Positions 35,701-36,931 of a stretch of 36,931 nucleotides of DNA are shown piece by piece. A program made the position numbers and the translations under genes. Numbering within the stretch: the stretch's first letter is position 1; the number at the start of each line of letters is the position of its first letter. The notes under the pieces are model-generated. The model searched no databases, was not told the DNA's origin, and was given only the letters and a program-made list of their open reading frames with translations. Source of the stretch: Gemmatimonadaceae bacterium (GTDB lineage Bacteria > Gemmatimonadota > Gemmatimonadetes > Gemmatimonadales > Gemmatimonadaceae); NCBI GenBank assembly GCA_025453745.1, contig JALOPS010000010.1, positions 1 to 36,931 of the forward strand, read 5' to 3'.

Positions 35701-35836
35701 CCAGTTCCTGCTCAACGTGGTGGGGTTCGATCAGGCCACGCAGCGCTATCGCTATCGCGTCAACGAGAACGTGGGCACCACGCGCAAGTCGGGCGATCCG
35801 TACCAGATCCAGGCGGGGTTGCGATACACGTTCTAG
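32705..35836 (+). CDS. Oar-like TonB-dependent receptor
   Basis: The 1,043-residue protein is an outer-membrane receptor of the Oar/OmpA-like TonB-dependent group. It has a signal peptide (LVVLLACATIAGSPRLAVSQ), a carboxypeptidase-regulatory-like domain (about 25-105, VIGATVTLRHEPSGMLRETR), a plug with TVNRNFSDLANLAPTTSGL and STDIRLDGVQSRNML, and a large barrel. The barrel shows typical repeats of turn-rich strands (GGAINVATRSGTNRFEGSLF, NGDVNGDDHNNNDLAFIPDP) and a terminal aromatic strand (IQAGLRYTF). Length is usual for the group. The ATG at 32705 is supported by AGGTGAT just upstream. Oar-like receptors have been tied to peptide or protein uptake; the ligand here is unknown. No partner lipoprotein follows; the next gene, after 82 bp, is a propeller protein. 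Confidence 0.95.
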   Translation: MHWLVVLLACATIAGSPRLAVSQTSNAQFSGVVRTTDDAPVIGATVTLRHEPSGMLRETRTSTVGRYVFPGVNLGGPYTVTVRGVGYAPASRGGFMITIGDRLSVDLRLAPAATQLSTVTIDASTASTRVTRAGASKQIGVAEMQNLPTVNRNFSDLANLAPTTSGLNIGGQRTTSTDIRLDGVQSRNMLTGGDIGRGPYSVSMEALREFEVATNVYDVTQGRQGGGAINVATRSGTNRFEGSLFAYNRNEAFTTRDFTGRAPTDFTNTQWGASAAGAVIKDKLHYYAVFDRQDLTEPYFVSDIRTTQDAIAANIAADSLTRAISILQQRYGLSTTSPQVGQFSRDAILNTGMLKLDWTIDGRNRLTTRYNYSDWINPGSTTGDQALALLESRGTLFSREHQAMAALQSELRPGVTNDLRLSFNTRRVENREFSRLPRGFVRVQSRLPDGRNGDVRIQFGGNRISPEWQRDWQAQLVNTMQIERGKSTFSLGMEHTLNFISMYISIEQGGLFEFNSLAELEQLRPFRYTRQVPLLRPEPDVGHYVYDGGVFAQAEFRPTDRLTLAAGLRADVSSFLTRPAYNRLADEQLGIRTDVRLTDANNIQPRAQVTWDVRGNGREVVRAGGGIFVAQPHYYAHINHMLNDGLELGDVFLAGNDVPRPDFVAYRRDLSLVPGVPTGGTTRPAFLNTMGDQYRLPTNYKADIAWQRRLFNDRLQLGVTGQYTRVSDNYHYFDRNLPTQPNFRIASDGNRAVFVPAASIPANGQTNSVNSRANPAFARVLEFRAGAGLTQRAVILEASTSPWRDAQLGGSFTLNETRDNSSYNCCIARTASFTPIQSDPRDISTAWGFSDNDFRHKIVAYGQLPSFWGFRLSGRFVGQSGSGFHLLVNGDVNGDDHNNNDLAFIPDPNSPTTDPEIAAAMRRLLENPGNYARDYIRANFGRFGERNGARGPFVRRLDLRLAKTIRIAGRHGAELLVDVFNAERLLNPAWGGRYVVARNQFLLNVVGFDQATQRYRYRVNENVGTTRKSGDPYQIQAGLRYTF

Positions 35837-35918
35837 ACACGCGATCGGGAGATCCCGTCTTGCCGGCGCGATGATGCCGCACTGATTGGAGGGAGCGCCC
35901 CTCACCGCCGACCTGCCC

Positions 35919-36931
35919 ATGATTCGCCATCGCCCGCGTGCCGCGGTTTTCATCCTCGCCGTCGTGATCGGCGGCGCCGTCGTCGGCTGTTCGCCGGGGG
36001 CACCGCAGCCAGCGGCCGACCCTGCCGCCGACGACGACAGCCGACGGCGTCTGCCGACCGGTGCCCGACTCGATCCTGCCGGTCGCCTCGTCGACGTGAT
36101 GCCGTTGCCGCTGACGCTCGTGGCATCACCCGAGGGCGATGCCCTCGTGCTGCTCGCCAGTGGCTGGCGTGCGCAGGGTGTGCAGGTGCTCGATCGCGCC
36201 AGCGGTCGCGTGCGACAATCACTCCCGCAGCGTGCCGCCTTCGTCGGCATGGCGTTCTCACCGGACGGCCGGACGTTGTGGGCATCGGGTGGCAACGAAG
36301 ACATCGTCTACCGCTATCAGTGGGCGGGTGGCCAGGCGCGCCTGGTCGACAGCACGCGCCTTGCACCGCCGACGCCGCGGCAGGCCGACGGCGCGCAGAA
36401 GCAAAGCGGCGTGCGCTATCCGGCGGGCATCGCCACCTCGAGCGATGGACGGTGGGTGTATGTCGCCGAGAATCTCGGTGATTCGCTCGCGGTACTCGAT
36501 GCGACCAATGGTCGCGTGGTCCAGCGACTGCCGATCGGTCGCTATCCATATGGTGTGGTGGCCACGCGCGACGGGACGGTGTATGCCTCCGTGTGGAGCG
36601 GCGACGACATCCGCGTCTATCGCCCAACCGGGAGCGACGCGCAGCCCCTCGTGGCCGATGGGGCGATCGAGGTCGCGCGTCACCCGTCGGCGATGGTGCT
36701 CAACGCGGCGCACACGCGCCTCTTCGTCGCGTCGGGCAGCACGGACCGCGTCTCGGTGGTCGACCTGCGCACGCGACGCGTGCTCACCGAGCTGCGCGAT
36801 CCGCCACCGGCAGGCCCCGCGCAGGGGAGCACGCCCAATGCGCTGGCCCTCTCGAGCGACGGTGCGCGGCTCTACGTCGCGGAGGGTGATGCCAACGCGG
36901 TCGCCGTCTTCGCGCTCGATTCGGCCAGTGC
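35919..36931 (+). CDS. YncE-like beta-propeller lipoprotein, partial at window end
   Basis: The frame is open from the ATG at 35919 to the end of the window (337 codons visible). It begins with a lipoprotein signal (VFILAVVIGGAVVGC, Cys24). Propeller blades follow: VMPLPLTLVASPEGDALVLL, GMAFSPDGRTLWASGGNED, GIATSSDGRWVYVAENLGDS, GVVATRDGTVYASVWSGDD and ALALSSDGARLYVAEGDANA. The opening and blade order match the N-terminal half of bifunctional YncE/alkaline-phosphatase-like proteins, in which a phosphoesterase domain follows. That second domain would lie beyond the window, so it is a prediction only. The start follows a weak ribosome site. Confidence 0.88.
   Translation, partial: MIRHRPRAAVFILAVVIGGAVVGCSPGAPQPAADPAADDDSRRRLPTGARLDPAGRLVDVMPLPLTLVASPEGDALVLLASGWRAQGVQVLDRASGRVRQSLPQRAAFVGMAFSPDGRTLWASGGNEDIVYRYQWAGGQARLVDSTRLAPPTPRQADGAQKQSGVRYPAGIATSSDGRWVYVAENLGDSLAVLDATNGRVVQRLPIGRYPYGVVATRDGTVYASVWSGDDIRVYRPTGSDAQPLVADGAIEVARHPSAMVLNAAHTRLFVASGSTDRVSVVDLRTRRVLTELRDPPPAGPAQGSTPNALALSSDGARLYVAEGDANAVAVFALDSAS

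Noticed and set aside
35846-35857. CGGGA/TCCCG stem after the Oar-like receptor
   Set aside because: Five base pairs with a two-base loop cannot form a stable terminator.
33434-36304. A 956-codon open frame on the minus strand opposite the Oar-like receptor
   Set aside because: Composition and lack of any motif mark it as an antisense shadow; the receptor is unambiguous.

Overview
The window reads as chromosomal DNA of a very GC-rich, Gram-negative, flagellated bacterium, most likely a member of the Gemmatimonadota. The grounds are the mix of families: SusC/Oar-like and FecA-like TonB-dependent receptors with carboxypeptidase-regulatory N-termini, many secreted S9/tricorn/M19 peptidases, a receptor paired with a DUF4249-like lipoprotein, a PEP-CTERM protein, a DUF5694 protein and a PP2C phosphatase. 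The taxonomic call is inference; there is no rRNA or tRNA in the window. Coding is dense on both strands, with few intergenic gaps.

Layout. 1-1.7 kb (minus): two decayed genes, an XRE-type regulator with two in-frame stops and a secreted DUF5694 protein cut by one amber codon. 1.8-2.7 kb (minus): an FRG-domain protein. 2.8-6.8 kb (plus): a flagellar run fliL-fliM-fliN-fliOP behind a good sigma-54-type promoter and a palindrome; FliO and FliP are fused into one 608-residue polypeptide. It ends abruptly against a convergent vapBC toxin-antitoxin pair (6.8-7.5 kb), which has its own consensus promoter and probably a leaderless start. 7.5-12.4 kb: M19 dipeptidase (minus), DUF4403 lipoprotein (plus) and a secreted S9 peptidase (minus), the last two overlapping tail to tail. 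12.6-15.3 kb (plus): a coupled two-gene operon of a polytopic membrane protein and a His/Met-rich membrane-anchored protein. 15.5-16.2 kb (minus): a PEP-CTERM protein with a CRP-like palindrome upstream. 16.7-18 kb (minus): tag (3-methyladenine glycosylase I) and a SAM methyltransferase. 18.1-20.2 kb: a DUF2252 protein, a small secreted protein and a small membrane protein.

20.35-21.64 kb (plus) holds an unusual single protein that joins an ECF-sigma region-2-like domain to a transmembrane FecR-type anti-sigma module. Next comes a secreted MsrA-MsrB fusion. An 89-bp inverted repeat built from CAGCTNN heptads fills the gap between msrAB and a convergent tricorn-type protease (23.2-26.6 kb). 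26.6-28.3 kb: an HExxH protein and a divergent PP2C phosphatase. 28.4-31.7 kb: a TonB-dependent receptor broken by an apparent deletion and frameshift in its N-terminal domain, translationally overlapped by a DUF4249-like lipoprotein. 31.8-35.8 kb: a small outer-membrane beta-barrel protein and a divergent intact Oar-like receptor. 35.9 kb to the end: a YncE-like propeller lipoprotein running off the window.

Main points for a second look: the FliO-FliP fusion with an internal signal-peptide-like segment, the sigma-FecR fusion, the sigma-54-type flagellar promoter, the heptad inverted repeat, and three damaged genes of different ages. I saw no CRISPR array, prophage, insertion sequence or structural RNA gene.
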